A stretch of DNA of 64,000 bases from Alteromonadaceae bacterium XY-R5 (GTDB lineage Bacteria > Pseudomonadota > Gammaproteobacteria > Enterobacterales > Alteromonadaceae), in the NCBI GenBank assembly GCA_001660395.1, contig LXWE01000009.1, positions 62,001 to 126,000 on the forward strand, read 5' to 3'. Positions 45,601-54,190 of this stretch are shown here, piece after piece. The notes under the pieces were generated by a model, which was not told the origin of the DNA, did no database searches, and worked only from the letters and a program-made list of their open reading frames with translations. A program made the translations under genes and the position numbers. Position 1 is the first letter of the stretch, and each line of letters opens with the position of its first letter.

Positions 45601-48600
45601 GGATGACGGCATTACAGCGGATACCTATACAGTCACCAGCAGTGATGAAGCCGTTGTGTCTGTCACTCAGCAGGACGATGTGAATGTGGTGCTAACACCA
45701 CTGACCGAGGGGACTGCAACCATTACCTTTACCTCAGGTTCTGATCCTACACTGGTGAAAACCATTGAAGTGATGGTGTCAGAAGGTTTTGTGATGCCAA
45801 CCTCTGAATATGGTGATATTTCAGCCAAAGTAACGCCCGACCTTGCCAGTAGCGGTAACTATATTGATACCAGCCTGAGTATTACGTTTGATAGTACGCC
45901 CACTTTGGGGGATGTAGGTGAAGTCCGCATTTACGATAGCAGCGATAACAGCGTTGTGGATGTACTCACCGTCAGTGACGATATCGACAGTCTGGGTTAC
46001 GACGGTCAGGACCGTCTGCGCCGGGTCTACTATCGTTCTCTAAGCATTGATGGCAATACCCTGACCATCAAGCCTCATAATGGTGTGATTGATTACGATA
46101 AGACCTACTTCGTGGCCATTGGTGATGGCGTAGTGAGTGGCGTTCAGCTGAATGGTGTAGATTTTTCCGGTCTGGGCGTCAATGCTGGCTGGGAATTCAC
46201 TACTCAGGAAATTGCTCCGTCTGGTACTGATGTGACAGTTGATGATGATGGTGTGGCTGACTTCCGCACCGTACAAGGGGCCTTGAACTATGTGATGGAA
46301 AATGTCGCTAAAGATACGGCGGCAACCATCACAGTGAAAGAAGGTAGCTACAATGAACTATTGTTTATACGCAATAAAAACAATCTGACCATTCAAGGGG
46401 AAGATCGCGACAACACCGTTATTTTCTATGATAACTACGAGTCGTATAACAGTGGTAGCGGCGGCAGTGAGCCGGCGGGCACGGGCACACCTGGTGGTGG
46501 TCGCAGTGTGTTGTTGGTGGAAGGTGCCGATAATCTGGTCCTGAATAATCTGACCCTGAAAAATAGTCACGTGCGTAACAGCACCGATTCGAATCAGGCT
46601 GAAACCATTTACTTCAACAGCAGCTATCGCTTAACGGCGAATAATGCCAACTTTATCAGTGAGCAGGATACCTTGCTGCTGAAAGGTTACAGCTGGTTCT
46701 ATAACTGTCTGGTGGCAGGTAACGTCGACTTTATTTGGGGTTATCCAACGGCGGCCTTGTTTGAAGAAAGTGAAATCCGTTCTATCGGGGATTCTAAGTA
46801 CGGCGCAGATACGGACAGTCCTGGAGGCTATGTACTGCAAGCACGCGTCCCGAACGAGACGGATCCAGGCTTTGTATTCCTGAACAGCGAATTCACGCAT
46901 GGTCCGGGACCACTGGGCAACGATGTACTGGATGATTCGACTTACATTGCCCGTAGTGGTGGCAACACCAGCTACTATGACAATATCACTCTGATCAATA
47001 ACAAGTTTGATACCCATATTGCCAGTGTTGGCTGGGCCGCAGAAGGGGTGAATAGCCAACCTGCGCCAACGCCTGACCCGGCTACTGCAACAGCAGGCTG
47101 GCGTGAATATGGCAGCATGGACATGAACGGTGATCCGCTGGATTTAAGCAGCCGAGTGGGCGGTTACCTGCTGGATGCCAGTGAAATCAGTGCCTATGAA
47201 AGTCGTACTGCCGTGTTCTCTGGTTACAACAGCGGTGCTGGCTGGACCCCAGATCCTCTGGATGCCCCGGTGATTGTGGCTGAAGAAACTGACAAAGGCT
47301 TCGCAGGCTACAACTACGACATTACCGGTGGTGCTGGCGGCACGGTTGTTACTGTTGATAACGGTGCGGATTTAGTCGCAGCACTGGATGCAGCTGCTGA
47401 TGCTAATACGCCTGTCACCGTATATGTCGACGGTACTATAACTGTTGCCAATACCGGCTCAGCCCCTATCTATGTGAAGGACATGGATAACGTATCGATC
47501 ATTGGGGTGTCGGATCGCGGTGAGCTGGACGGCATTGGTATTAAGATCAGTCGCGCCAATAACGTGATTATTCAAAACCTGAAAATCCATAACGTTGATT
47601 CGGGCGATAAAGACGCAATTGGTATTGAAGGCGATGATGACAGTGGCACCACCACGACTCATATCTGGATCGACCACAATGAGCTATACAGTAGCCTAGA
47701 TGTGGATAAAGACTACTATGATGGTTTGCTGGACAGCAAAACGGGTGCCCGTTACATCACGATTTCTTACAACTATCTGCATGATCACTGGAAGGCGTCC
47801 TTGCACGGTCATACTGAAGACGATAGTGCTGAAGCGGCAAATACCGAACGCTTTATCACCTTCCACCATAACCGTTTCGAAAACATTGAATCGCGCTTGC
47901 CATTGTTCCGCCGTGGTTATGGGCACCTGTATAACAACTACTACAACAATATCGATTCCACGGCGATCAATTCCCGCATTGGGGCCGAGTTGCTGGTAGA
48001 AAATAACGTGTTCGAAAATACCCAGAACCCAATTGTATCTTTCTACTCCAGCGTGATTGGTTATTGGAATCAGATTGGTAACCTGTTCAGTGACGGTGTG
48101 ACCTGGACAACACCTGAAAGCGGCTATGTCAGTGGCGAAGATGGTAGCTCTACCAGCAGCTATACCGTGCCTTATGATTACACGCTGGATGACGCCAGCC
48201 TGGTGAAATCAAAAGTGATTAACCATGCAGGTGTGGGCAAGTTGGACCAAAGCAATTTGGATATTCCTGACGTGACTGACAGTAGCGATGATACTGATAC
48301 CGTAACAGCCACTGATGTGAGTCTGCCATTTGAAGAAGATTTCAGTGCTGCGGATGCCAGCACCTTCTTTAGTGCAGATTACAAAAACATTGGTAGTGAC
48401 CTGACGGTGCCTTTGTATGGCATCACCGGTGGAGGGGCGACTATCAGTGTCAGCGGTGGCCAAATGACATTGCTGTCGGGACGCTTCACTATTGGAGATC
48501 CGATTGGTAAGGCGACTGCAACAGCCAGTTCGGATACTGCTGGCCGGGGTGTGCTGGATTTAAGTCGCGCTTACAAGGTCATTGTGCAAATTGAGAGTGT

Positions 48601-48835
48601 TGGTGGTACCACAACCAAGAAATTCCAGCTGTACGTAGACAACAATACCTCAAGCAGTGGAAGCTCAATGCATGGCTCTGCATCTAAGTTCTATGAAGCA
48701 ACATTGGACTCCCTATCTGCAGGGACGCTGGAGATAGACGGTTTGGTGGCTACCGACAGTTCCTTCCTGCAAGTACGAACTGAGACCGACGGTAGTATTG
48801 TGATGTCCAGTATACGCATTGAATATACAGACTAA
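42683..48835 (+). CDS. Giant multidomain lipoprotein with CE8 pectinesterase and PL1 pectate lyase domains
   Basis: The 2050-residue protein has a lipobox (LVASC, Cys about 23). Approximate layout: N-terminal domain 25-335 (VDSPVQGLSYSSES start); repeat module 1 at 340-527; a Glu/Pro linker; repeat module 2 at 552-725; a LamG/concanavalin-like domain 735-940; a Big_2-like Ig domain 945-1035; an SbsA-like Ig domain 1036-1178; CE8 at 1180-1500 with EQDTLLLKG (near 1327) and GNVDFIWG (near 1346); PL1 at 1545-1850 with HIWIDHNEL (near 1661), DGLLDSKTGARYITISYN (near 1687) and RLPLFRRGYGH with the catalytic Arg (near 1737); repeat module 3 at 1879-2050. In CE8 the usual GRPW is ARSG. One chain could demethylate and then cleave pectin at the cell surface. 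Domain limits are by eye. Confidence 0.9.
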   Translation: MNLSYLANRIAVVLGGTMLVASCGFEQTINVKESPDPALTGQFVDSPVQGLSYSSESFSGSTNENGEFSYYRGDFITFSIGELEFPGAAVSGVMTPMALFSADNVFSQPVVNTLRLLQALDTDGDPSNGITISDDAAAAATMLLADGETAADFFAQSDEDFAADVEVWLPAAGGSASLVSSDAAIDHFVSYLEDSLGTLVGTTFDPDVITGTLYHNYLQGTNVVSGSVTFTPSEDDTSIGTYVYSSSDSDSSGEYSFAFGRRVLVLTSGDETTYLIARALDTVSNVYSLCVESAGDQSLVSLVEACDGDDDPKNSLLSFSEEQAAEDVLALEEAASNIPPALYEEFNTDTSTFFTSTYKDLSDDLEDDPMYYKTGGSPSIDAELGQMTLEGDRFSIGNTTPGVLTTANDTGGSGVFNLSQGFTISFDVVSHNGGGNLNVYVDNNTTGQDNSVHGAASKIIGLGINDDNFPQGERFSYTYEPGADVNGNDPTAADAKILDSTITNSFFQFRTDSSGRITIDNLKIETIAEAVDPSENTGGETEEPEEQLDIPTVDLPLSYDFAGVTDDIFSTAFAEITNAAGEAVSMLTRTGGSVTVVDSGLEIDGGRFTLGDSEPGTLTTAADTTTTGVLDLSRPYKVVMDIVSATDSEGGNKFQIYVDNNTSGSANSIHAGDSRIYNELVSTLVAGTTLEVEGEVGTENSFIQLRVEDGAVVVINNLRIEYLDDGSIFSCADEPDLYFCDDFSTGTTDNWELVAQPTNTTGAVGEFDILNDNGNKVLRYTAGNAGGEILRITEAAMANIPDTADYFVEARIRPRQNSTTANKQLYMMGRYASEGNWYGGGLNVQNSTSSTRVEVAVSTDGSVSRPVQAAYPIELGTQGASDDGVWYRVRFEMDGSDLTVYLDGQNMGSVSDSSYTTKGLIGLFTNNRSFEIDDIKVGNPDVKPVQLTLDYTDTSWTTSTTSDPLTVYVTAVQDDGITADTYTVTSSDEAVVSVTQQDDVNVVLTPLTEGTATITFTSGSDPTLVKTIEVMVSEGFVMPTSEYGDISAKVTPDLASSGNYIDTSLSITFDSTPTLGDVGEVRIYDSSDNSVVDVLTVSDDIDSLGYDGQDRLRRVYYRSLSIDGNTLTIKPHNGVIDYDKTYFVAIGDGVVSGVQLNGVDFSGLGVNAGWEFTTQEIAPSGTDVTVDDDGVADFRTVQGALNYVMENVAKDTAATITVKEGSYNELLFIRNKNNLTIQGEDRDNTVIFYDNYESYNSGSGGSEPAGTGTPGGGRSVLLVEGADNLVLNNLTLKNSHVRNSTDSNQAETIYFNSSYRLTANNANFISEQDTLLLKGYSWFYNCLVAGNVDFIWGYPTAALFEESEIRSIGDSKYGADTDSPGGYVLQARVPNETDPGFVFLNSEFTHGPGPLGNDVLDDSTYIARSGGNTSYYDNITLINNKFDTHIASVGWAAEGVNSQPAPTPDPATATAGWREYGSMDMNGDPLDLSSRVGGYLLDASEISAYESRTAVFSGYNSGAGWTPDPLDAPVIVAEETDKGFAGYNYDITGGAGGTVVTVDNGADLVAALDAAADANTPVTVYVDGTITVANTGSAPIYVKDMDNVSIIGVSDRGELDGIGIKISRANNVIIQNLKIHNVDSGDKDAIGIEGDDDSGTTTTHIWIDHNELYSSLDVDKDYYDGLLDSKTGARYITISYNYLHDHWKASLHGHTEDDSAEAANTERFITFHHNRFENIESRLPLFRRGYGHLYNNYYNNIDSTAINSRIGAELLVENNVFENTQNPIVSFYSSVIGYWNQIGNLFSDGVTWTTPESGYVSGEDGSSTSSYTVPYDYTLDDASLVKSKVINHAGVGKLDQSNLDIPDVTDSSDDTDTVTATDVSLPFEEDFSAADASTFFSADYKNIGSDLTVPLYGITGGGATISVSGGQMTLLSGRFTIGDPIGKATATASSDTAGRGVLDLSRAYKVIVQIESVGGTTTKKFQLYVDNNTSSSGSSMHGSASKFYEATLDSLSAGTLEIDGLVATDSSFLQVRTETDGSIVMSSIRIEYTD

Positions 48836-48846
48836 GGAGAGAATTA

Positions 48847-49617
48847 ATGGGACGTTTGGGCAAAGTAGTGGCATTGCTGGGAGGAATGTTTATGGGACTA
48901 TCACCCGCCAATGCCGCCCCTGAGTTAGCGCCAGCCAGATTATTTCTGGTGGGCGATTCAACCATGGCAGATAAACCCAATCTGGCTTATCCCGAGCGGG
49001 GATGGGGGCAGTTGTTGCCTGGGTTTATGGCGCCTGAACTGACCATTATTAACCTGGCTACCAACGGTCGCAGCACCAAGAGTTTTCGTGATGAAGGCCG
49101 TTGGCAAGCCATGTTAGATCAACTCCAGCAGGGTGATTATGTGTTGGTGCAATTTGGTCATAATGATCAAAAGAAAAAAGATCCTAGCCGATATGCTGCG
49201 GCAGAATCAGATTATCAGATAAATTTGACGCACTTTATTCACGACGTGCAGGAAAAAGGCGGGATTCCTATGCTGGCCAGTTCCATCTGTCGTCGCAGTT
49301 TTAGTGAAGAAGGCGTGCTGGAGCATAATTTAAGTGAGTATGCTCAGGCGGCAAAGAAAGTCGCAGCGGAAACAAAGGTAAGTTTCTTCGACCTACAGCA
49401 ACGCACCTGTGACCGCTTTGAAGCATTAGGTGTGGAAGACACGAAACCTCTGTTTTTGCAGGTACCAGCAGGGCTATTCGAAAAGTACCCTGACGGTAAG
49501 GTGGACAATACGCACTTAAGTACCGTTGGCGCGACTATGGTAGCGCAGTTTTTTGTACGTGAGTTAATGGCAAAACAACATCCGTTGGCGCGCTATATCA
49601 TGCAACAACAACTGTAG
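48847..49617 (+). CDS. CE12 rhamnogalacturonan acetylesterase (SGNH/GDSL)
   Basis: The 256-residue protein has a signal peptide (VVALLGGMFMGLSPANA). SGNH blocks are present: FLVGDSTMADKP with the Ser (near 37), NGRSTKSF, FGHNDQKKKD (near 104) and DNTHLSTVGA with the Asp-x2-His (near 220). The GDST and KSF forms are characteristic of CE12. It removes acetyl groups from rhamnogalacturonan or acetylated oligogalacturonides in the periplasm. It starts 11 bp after the giant lipoprotein gene, with AAGGAGAG, so the two are cotranscribed. Confidence 0.92.
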   Translation: MGRLGKVVALLGGMFMGLSPANAAPELAPARLFLVGDSTMADKPNLAYPERGWGQLLPGFMAPELTIINLATNGRSTKSFRDEGRWQAMLDQLQQGDYVLVQFGHNDQKKKDPSRYAAAESDYQINLTHFIHDVQEKGGIPMLASSICRRSFSEEGVLEHNLSEYAQAAKKVAAETKVSFFDLQQRTCDRFEALGVEDTKPLFLQVPAGLFEKYPDGKVDNTHLSTVGATMVAQFFVRELMAKQHPLARYIMQQQL

Positions 49618-49694
49618 CGATTCGTCTACTTCATATGAACCTTATCTGAACCATACCTTTCGGGGGTGTATTAGCCCCCCCATCGGGCTATCAT

Positions 49695-49736
49695 AGCGCT
49701 GGACTTTGTGATTGAAGTCCGGCGCTTTTCTTTTTG
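49695..49736 (+). terminator. Terminator at the end of the pectin locus
   Basis: AGCGCTGGACTT, an 8-base loop and AAGTCCGGCGCT (12-bp stem with one G-T pair) are followed by TTTCTTTTT. It closes the receptor/CE8-PL1/CE12 unit and marks the right border of the pectin genes. Confidence 0.85.
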
Positions 49737-49790
49737 AGTTGCCTGATGCGACTTATTTTCCAAGGAACAAAGGTCAAACCGTCCTAGCTT

Positions 49791-52106
49791 ATGTCGAAAA
49801 AGATTTCTGCTTATATAAATCCCTGGCCCTGGTGTAAACGTCATGGCTGGAAAGTGTTACTGATTGGACTAGCCGCGCTGATGGCGTATAGCGTGTATTT
49901 GGATGCCAATATTCAGAAACGTTTCAATGGCAACAAATGGCAGGTGCCAGCACAAATTTATGCCAGGCCATTAACGCTGACGCTAAAGCAGGAGATCACC
50001 GAAAAAGAGATCGTCGAAGAGCTGGAGTTACTCGGGTATCGCAACGTCTCGCTGGCGCGCAAATCTGGCGAATATGCCATTAATGGCAACCATATCAGTA
50101 TTCGTCGTCGGGCATTTACGTTTGCTGATGGTGATGAGCCGGAAGAATTCTTACAGGTGAGTCTGGAGAATAACCGCGTCACGTCGATTGCGGATCTTGC
50201 TCGTAATCAGGCACAAAACAGCATGCGCTTGGAACCCTGGCTGGTCACCCGATTATCCGCCGGCAGTGAAGATCGTATGTTAGTGACCCTGGATGACATA
50301 CCTAAACCTCTGATTGATGCCTTGGTCACCGTTGAGGATCAGGAGTTTTATCATCACTTTGGGATTAATCCTTTTGCCATCGCCAGAGCCGCAGTGGCCA
50401 ATATTATTGCTGGTCGCACGGTGCAGGGTGGTAGCACTCTGACTCAGCAACTGGTCAAAAACATGTACCTGAGTCGGGAAAAGTCTCTATGGCGCAAAGT
50501 GAAAGAAGCACTGATGGCGCTGATCATTGAGTTTCGCTATAGCAAAGAAGAGATTTTGCAGGCGTATCTGAATGAAGTGTTTCTCGGGCAAAATGGCGCG
50601 TTGGCCGTGCATGGCGTCGGCCTGGCCAGCTATTTCTATTTTGACCGCCCGGTGAATGAGCTGAATCTGGCGGAAATGGCCACATTGGTTGCAATTATCA
50701 AAGGGCCGTCGTACTACAATCCGAGACGTTACGCCGAACGAGTTTTAGAGCGCCGTAATCTGGTGCTCCGCATGTTGTTCGAAGCCAACAAACTCGACCG
50801 CCAAAGCTATGAACTTTATGTGAATATGCCGCTGGATATTGCGTCAGGAGCGAGCCTGGCGCAGGGCAAACATCCGGCTTATATGGATAAAATCCGCCGT
50901 GAGCTTAGGCAAATACTGACAAATCCGCAGGTGCTGGAATCGGGGATCAAAGTCTTCTCGACTCTCGATCCTGTTGCTCAGCGTCGAGCCGAAGACGCGC
51001 TGGTGGCACAAACGGAACGCATTGGCACCGGCCTGAAAATTCAGGACCTGCAGGGGGCAATGGTGATTACCGATATTGCCAGCGGTGAGATTCGTGCATT
51101 GGTGGGAGATTGTCATCCTGCCTATCAGGGCTTTAACCGTGCGCTGGATGCCAGTCGTTCGATTGGATCGCTGGTGAAGCCGGCCGTCTATCTGACGGCA
51201 TTAGAACAGCCTTACTATTACAACCTGGCCACCATGCTAAAAGATGAGCCAATCAAGCTGAAAAGTACTTACGGAAAGTTATGGGAGCCGAAGAATTATG
51301 ACAAAACCTTCCGTGGACAGGTGCCTCTAATTACGGCATTAACCCACTCTCTGAATGTCCCGACGGTGAACCTGGGTATGACGGTGGGGCTGAGTAATGT
51401 TGCTGATACCCTGCATCGTCTGGGTGTGGAAAGTGATGTCCCGGAGTTTCCGGCTCTGACGCTGGGGGCGGTGAATATGACACCGATTGAAGTGAACCAG
51501 ATGTATCAGACTATCGCCAACAATGGCATGTATGAGCATCTGCACGCTGTGAATGCCGTGGTTGATAGCAATGACCATGTGATCTGGCGTTATCAGCAAC
51601 CCGGCGAGCAGCGCGTCGATGAACAGGCGACGTATTTGCTGAACTATGCGTTGCATAAGGTGACCTTGGATGGCACCGCTAAGAGCATTAAAAAGCTGTT
51701 TCCGAATGTGAATATGGCAGGGAAAACCGGCACTACCGACGATTATCGTGATAGTTGGTTTAGTGGTTTTGATAAGAATATGGTGATTACTGCCTGGCTG
51801 GGCAAAGACGATAACAGCTCGGTGATGTTAAGTGGTGCTGGCGGTGCTATGCGTGTGTTTATTGACTATCAGCAGCACCAGCAACCGAAATCGTTAGTGC
51901 GTCGTTTTCCTGAGGGCCTGGGCATCGCGCATTTTGATGAGAACTCTGGCCTGCTTACCAAAGCTGGATGTCAGCACAGTATGAGTTTACCAGCGATTTT
52001 GGATGCTTTGCCACAGGATCAGGTTGGTTGTAATGGACAACCTGCATCCGTGCCGAAACCCGCGACTGAAAAGAAAAGTTTCTGGGACAAGTGGTTCGGT
52101 GATTAA
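49791..52106 (+). CDS. mrcB: Penicillin-binding protein 1B (bifunctional)
   Basis: The 771-residue protein has an N-terminal membrane anchor (KVLLIGLAALMAYSVYL, about 21-37), a UB2H-like region, then the GT51 glycosyltransferase with VTVEDQEFYHHFGIN (catalytic Glu near 180) and GGSTLTQQLVKNMYL. The transpeptidase has SIGSLVKP (Ser near 456), SLN (near 518) and AGKTGTTDDYRDSWF (near 644). It polymerises and cross-links peptidoglycan at the inner membrane. The C-terminus is shorter than in E. coli (844 aa). The ribosome binding site is poor. This is a housekeeping gene. Confidence 0.95.
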   Translation: MSKKISAYINPWPWCKRHGWKVLLIGLAALMAYSVYLDANIQKRFNGNKWQVPAQIYARPLTLTLKQEITEKEIVEELELLGYRNVSLARKSGEYAINGNHISIRRRAFTFADGDEPEEFLQVSLENNRVTSIADLARNQAQNSMRLEPWLVTRLSAGSEDRMLVTLDDIPKPLIDALVTVEDQEFYHHFGINPFAIARAAVANIIAGRTVQGGSTLTQQLVKNMYLSREKSLWRKVKEALMALIIEFRYSKEEILQAYLNEVFLGQNGALAVHGVGLASYFYFDRPVNELNLAEMATLVAIIKGPSYYNPRRYAERVLERRNLVLRMLFEANKLDRQSYELYVNMPLDIASGASLAQGKHPAYMDKIRRELRQILTNPQVLESGIKVFSTLDPVAQRRAEDALVAQTERIGTGLKIQDLQGAMVITDIASGEIRALVGDCHPAYQGFNRALDASRSIGSLVKPAVYLTALEQPYYYNLATMLKDEPIKLKSTYGKLWEPKNYDKTFRGQVPLITALTHSLNVPTVNLGMTVGLSNVADTLHRLGVESDVPEFPALTLGAVNMTPIEVNQMYQTIANNGMYEHLHAVNAVVDSNDHVIWRYQQPGEQRVDEQATYLLNYALHKVTLDGTAKSIKKLFPNVNMAGKTGTTDDYRDSWFSGFDKNMVITAWLGKDDNSSVMLSGAGGAMRVFIDYQQHQQPKSLVRRFPEGLGIAHFDENSGLLTKAGCQHSMSLPAILDALPQDQVGCNGQPASVPKPATEKKSFWDKWFGD

Positions 52107-52126
52107 TGTCACACCATGCTAATGAC

Positions 52127-52153
52127 AAAAACCCCGGTTAAACCGGGGTTTTT
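52127..52153. terminator. Bidirectional terminator between mrcB and the cytochrome gene
   Basis: AAAAACCCCGG-TTAAA-CCGGGGTTTTT is an 11-bp perfect stem with A and T runs. It serves mrcB on the plus strand and the convergent cytochrome c gene on the minus strand. Confidence 0.88.
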
Positions 52154-52169
52154 GTTTGTGTTGATGGCG

Positions 52170-52589
52170 TTATCTGAGTTTGGCTACGTCTGTCGCCTGC
52201 ACCTTATCTGCGTATTGATTACCAAAGTGGCTGCGCACGTAATTCACTACCTCGGCCACCTGTTCATCGTTAAGGTTTCGGGAAAAAGCGGGCATACCAC
52301 CCTGTCCTTTAAGCACCAGATAAACTGGATAAGCAGCGCCTGCCAGCTTGGGGTTGTTCGCTAGCGGCGGATAAGCCGCAGCACCTTTAGCGCCTTCACC
52401 AGCCGGCATGTGGCAACCCTGACAGATCCCTTCAAATAATGCCTGACCGGTTTTTTCTTCAAACTGAAAGCTCACCGACAGTTCGGGTGGCTCATGTTCG
52501 GCAATGGTGTTTGCCTGACGGGCAGATGCCAGCATGGACAGTGACAACAGCCCAAGCGAGATAATGGTAAGTATACTAATGCGTTTCAT
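52170..52589 (-). CDS. Class I cytochrome c, periplasmic
   Basis: The 139-residue protein has a signal peptide (ILTIISLGLLSLSMLASA). One haem site, CQGCH, is followed by MPAGEGAKGAAAYPPLANN, and the distal Met is probably in GGMPAF. Such single-haem proteins pass electrons to or from periplasmic dehydrogenases. Its start overlaps the amine oxidase stop by one base (TAATG), so the two are coupled, and it is the likely electron acceptor of that flavoprotein. Confidence 0.92.
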   Translation of the reverse strand: MKRISILTIISLGLLSLSMLASARQANTIAEHEPPELSVSFQFEEKTGQALFEGICQGCHMPAGEGAKGAAAYPPLANNPKLAGAAYPVYLVLKGQGGMPAFSRNLNDEQVAEVVNYVRSHFGNQYADKVQATDVAKLR

Positions 52590-54190
52590 TATGCTGCCTC
52601 CTTGCTGGCCAGAATATGCTGATGCAGGCGTTTACTCGCATCCAGTGCAGACAGAATGGCACCTTCCTGCCAGGCATTCAGATACGACGCGTGTTCGCCT
52701 GCCAGGACGATACGGCCATCAATCTGACACAAATTATTGTAATGCGCTGCACGCGATTCCTGGGTCCAGACACCACAGCAGCCATGAGACCAGGGCACGC
52801 GGTGCCAGCCTACTGCAATGCCATTATCAAATTCCTGTAAATATTGAGGATGGATTTTGGCGCCCATCTCGACTGCTTTAGCTACCCGCTGTGCTGGGGT
52901 CATTGAGGTAAATTCAAAACCATTTGGCGCTCCCCAAATATAGCCACCCAGTAATACACCTTTGCCTGAACTGCCAAAATCATAGTTGGGGTACGCAATA
53001 TTGCGAATGGGTAAGTCGGTATAGCTAATGCCGCCATAAATGGCTTCATCCTGTTCCCAGAAACGGCGTTTAAACTGTAAACCAAATTTCACTGCCGCAT
53101 TGGATGGCACTGCCCGAATAGCTGCCTGCATAGGCCCGCCAGCATCCAGTGGAATCTGGCTAAGAATAGAAAGAGGCAGGGTACAAATACAGTAATCCGC
53201 CTGAGCGGTCTGGCTTTGGCCCGAGCTAAGATCGTCATAGGTTACGGTAACGCCTTGATCCGATTGCTGGATACGGGTGACTTTGGCCTGATAGGTGATA
53301 AGATCTTTGACCTGACGCTCGAAGCCCTTGGCCACACCATCCATACCGCCAACAGGTTGGAATATTTGGGTTTGGTGGTCGTCCATCTGTCCCTGCGCGA
53401 TACTGCGCCATAGCTGTGATTCTAATAATGCGGAGAAATCCAGCGGCTCAGAGGGTTCGCGTTCTGGCATGAGGCCTCCGCCAGGATGCACGGCAAAGCC
53501 ACGCCGCAGACTGCTTTCTAATGAGCGCTTATACTGCTGATTTTTATCGAGTGCACCCCAGTCACGCAGGGATTCCAGCAAGCGTTGGGCATCTTCGCTT
53601 GTCAGTTCTTGGTCTAGAGCCCCTTGCTGGATGCATTTACTGAGTAATTCGCCGACATGGCCCTGATAGTCGGATTGAATTGCGCGGTAGCGCTGAGGTT
53701 TACCGCCAAAGGCCTGGGTGGAATGGACGTAAGCATTGTAATTCACCTGCACAAAGCCTTCGAGCTTGACCCCGAATTTATGGCAGTAGTGCAAAATGGC
53801 GCGGTGATGGTAAGGGATTCGCCATGGACCTGGGTTGAGATAACCGCCGTCTTCAAACTGGCAATGCTGGGTTGCACCTCCGAGTTCAGTGAAGGTGTCG
53901 CCACCACGAATGGTCCAACAGCGGCCGCCAGCACGATTATTGTATTCCAATATGCGTACCTTGTAGCCTGCCTTACGCAATTCGTAGGCTGCGGTCATGC
54001 CGGCAACGCCTGCTCCGAGGATCAGGATGCTGCTGCCTTTCGGCGCCTGGCTCAATTGGTAACTGGCATCGAAGGTGGATTCGGCGGCAAGACTTAATGA
54101 TGTCATCGCCCTGTACATCGCGGCGGCCCCCGCGGTTTTACCGATCCATCCTAATAGCTCACGCCTGGTAATGTGTTCACCCTGTTGCAT
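52589..54190 (-). CDS. Flavin monoamine oxidase family protein, Tat-exported
   Basis: The 533-residue FAD protein has a Tat-type N-terminus (TRRELLGWIGKTAGAAA). The dinucleotide-binding motif is ILGAGVAGMTAAYELRKAGYKVRILEYNNRAGGRCWT (near 52-90), and the C-terminal FAD motif is GRIVLAGEHASYLNAWQEGAILSALDA. It resembles L-amino-acid oxidases and polyamine oxidases; the substrate cannot be told. The coupled cytochrome c gene suggests it works as a dehydrogenase feeding the respiratory chain, rather than making hydrogen peroxide. The cofactor would be loaded before Tat export. Confidence 0.88.
   Translation of the reverse strand: MQQGEHITRRELLGWIGKTAGAAAMYRAMTSLSLAAESTFDASYQLSQAPKGSSILILGAGVAGMTAAYELRKAGYKVRILEYNNRAGGRCWTIRGGDTFTELGGATQHCQFEDGGYLNPGPWRIPYHHRAILHYCHKFGVKLEGFVQVNYNAYVHSTQAFGGKPQRYRAIQSDYQGHVGELLSKCIQQGALDQELTSEDAQRLLESLRDWGALDKNQQYKRSLESSLRRGFAVHPGGGLMPEREPSEPLDFSALLESQLWRSIAQGQMDDHQTQIFQPVGGMDGVAKGFERQVKDLITYQAKVTRIQQSDQGVTVTYDDLSSGQSQTAQADYCICTLPLSILSQIPLDAGGPMQAAIRAVPSNAAVKFGLQFKRRFWEQDEAIYGGISYTDLPIRNIAYPNYDFGSSGKGVLLGGYIWGAPNGFEFTSMTPAQRVAKAVEMGAKIHPQYLQEFDNGIAVGWHRVPWSHGCCGVWTQESRAAHYNNLCQIDGRIVLAGEHASYLNAWQEGAILSALDASKRLHQHILASKEAA

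Noticed and set aside
49661-49681. GGGGG...CCCCC inverted stretch after the CE12 gene
   Set aside because: It could form a short hairpin, but the stronger hairpin with a T-run at 49695-49736 explains termination better.
53657-54097. Plus-strand open frame (146 codons) opposite the amine oxidase gene
   Set aside because: Antisense to the FAD-binding domain; no ribosome binding site or family.
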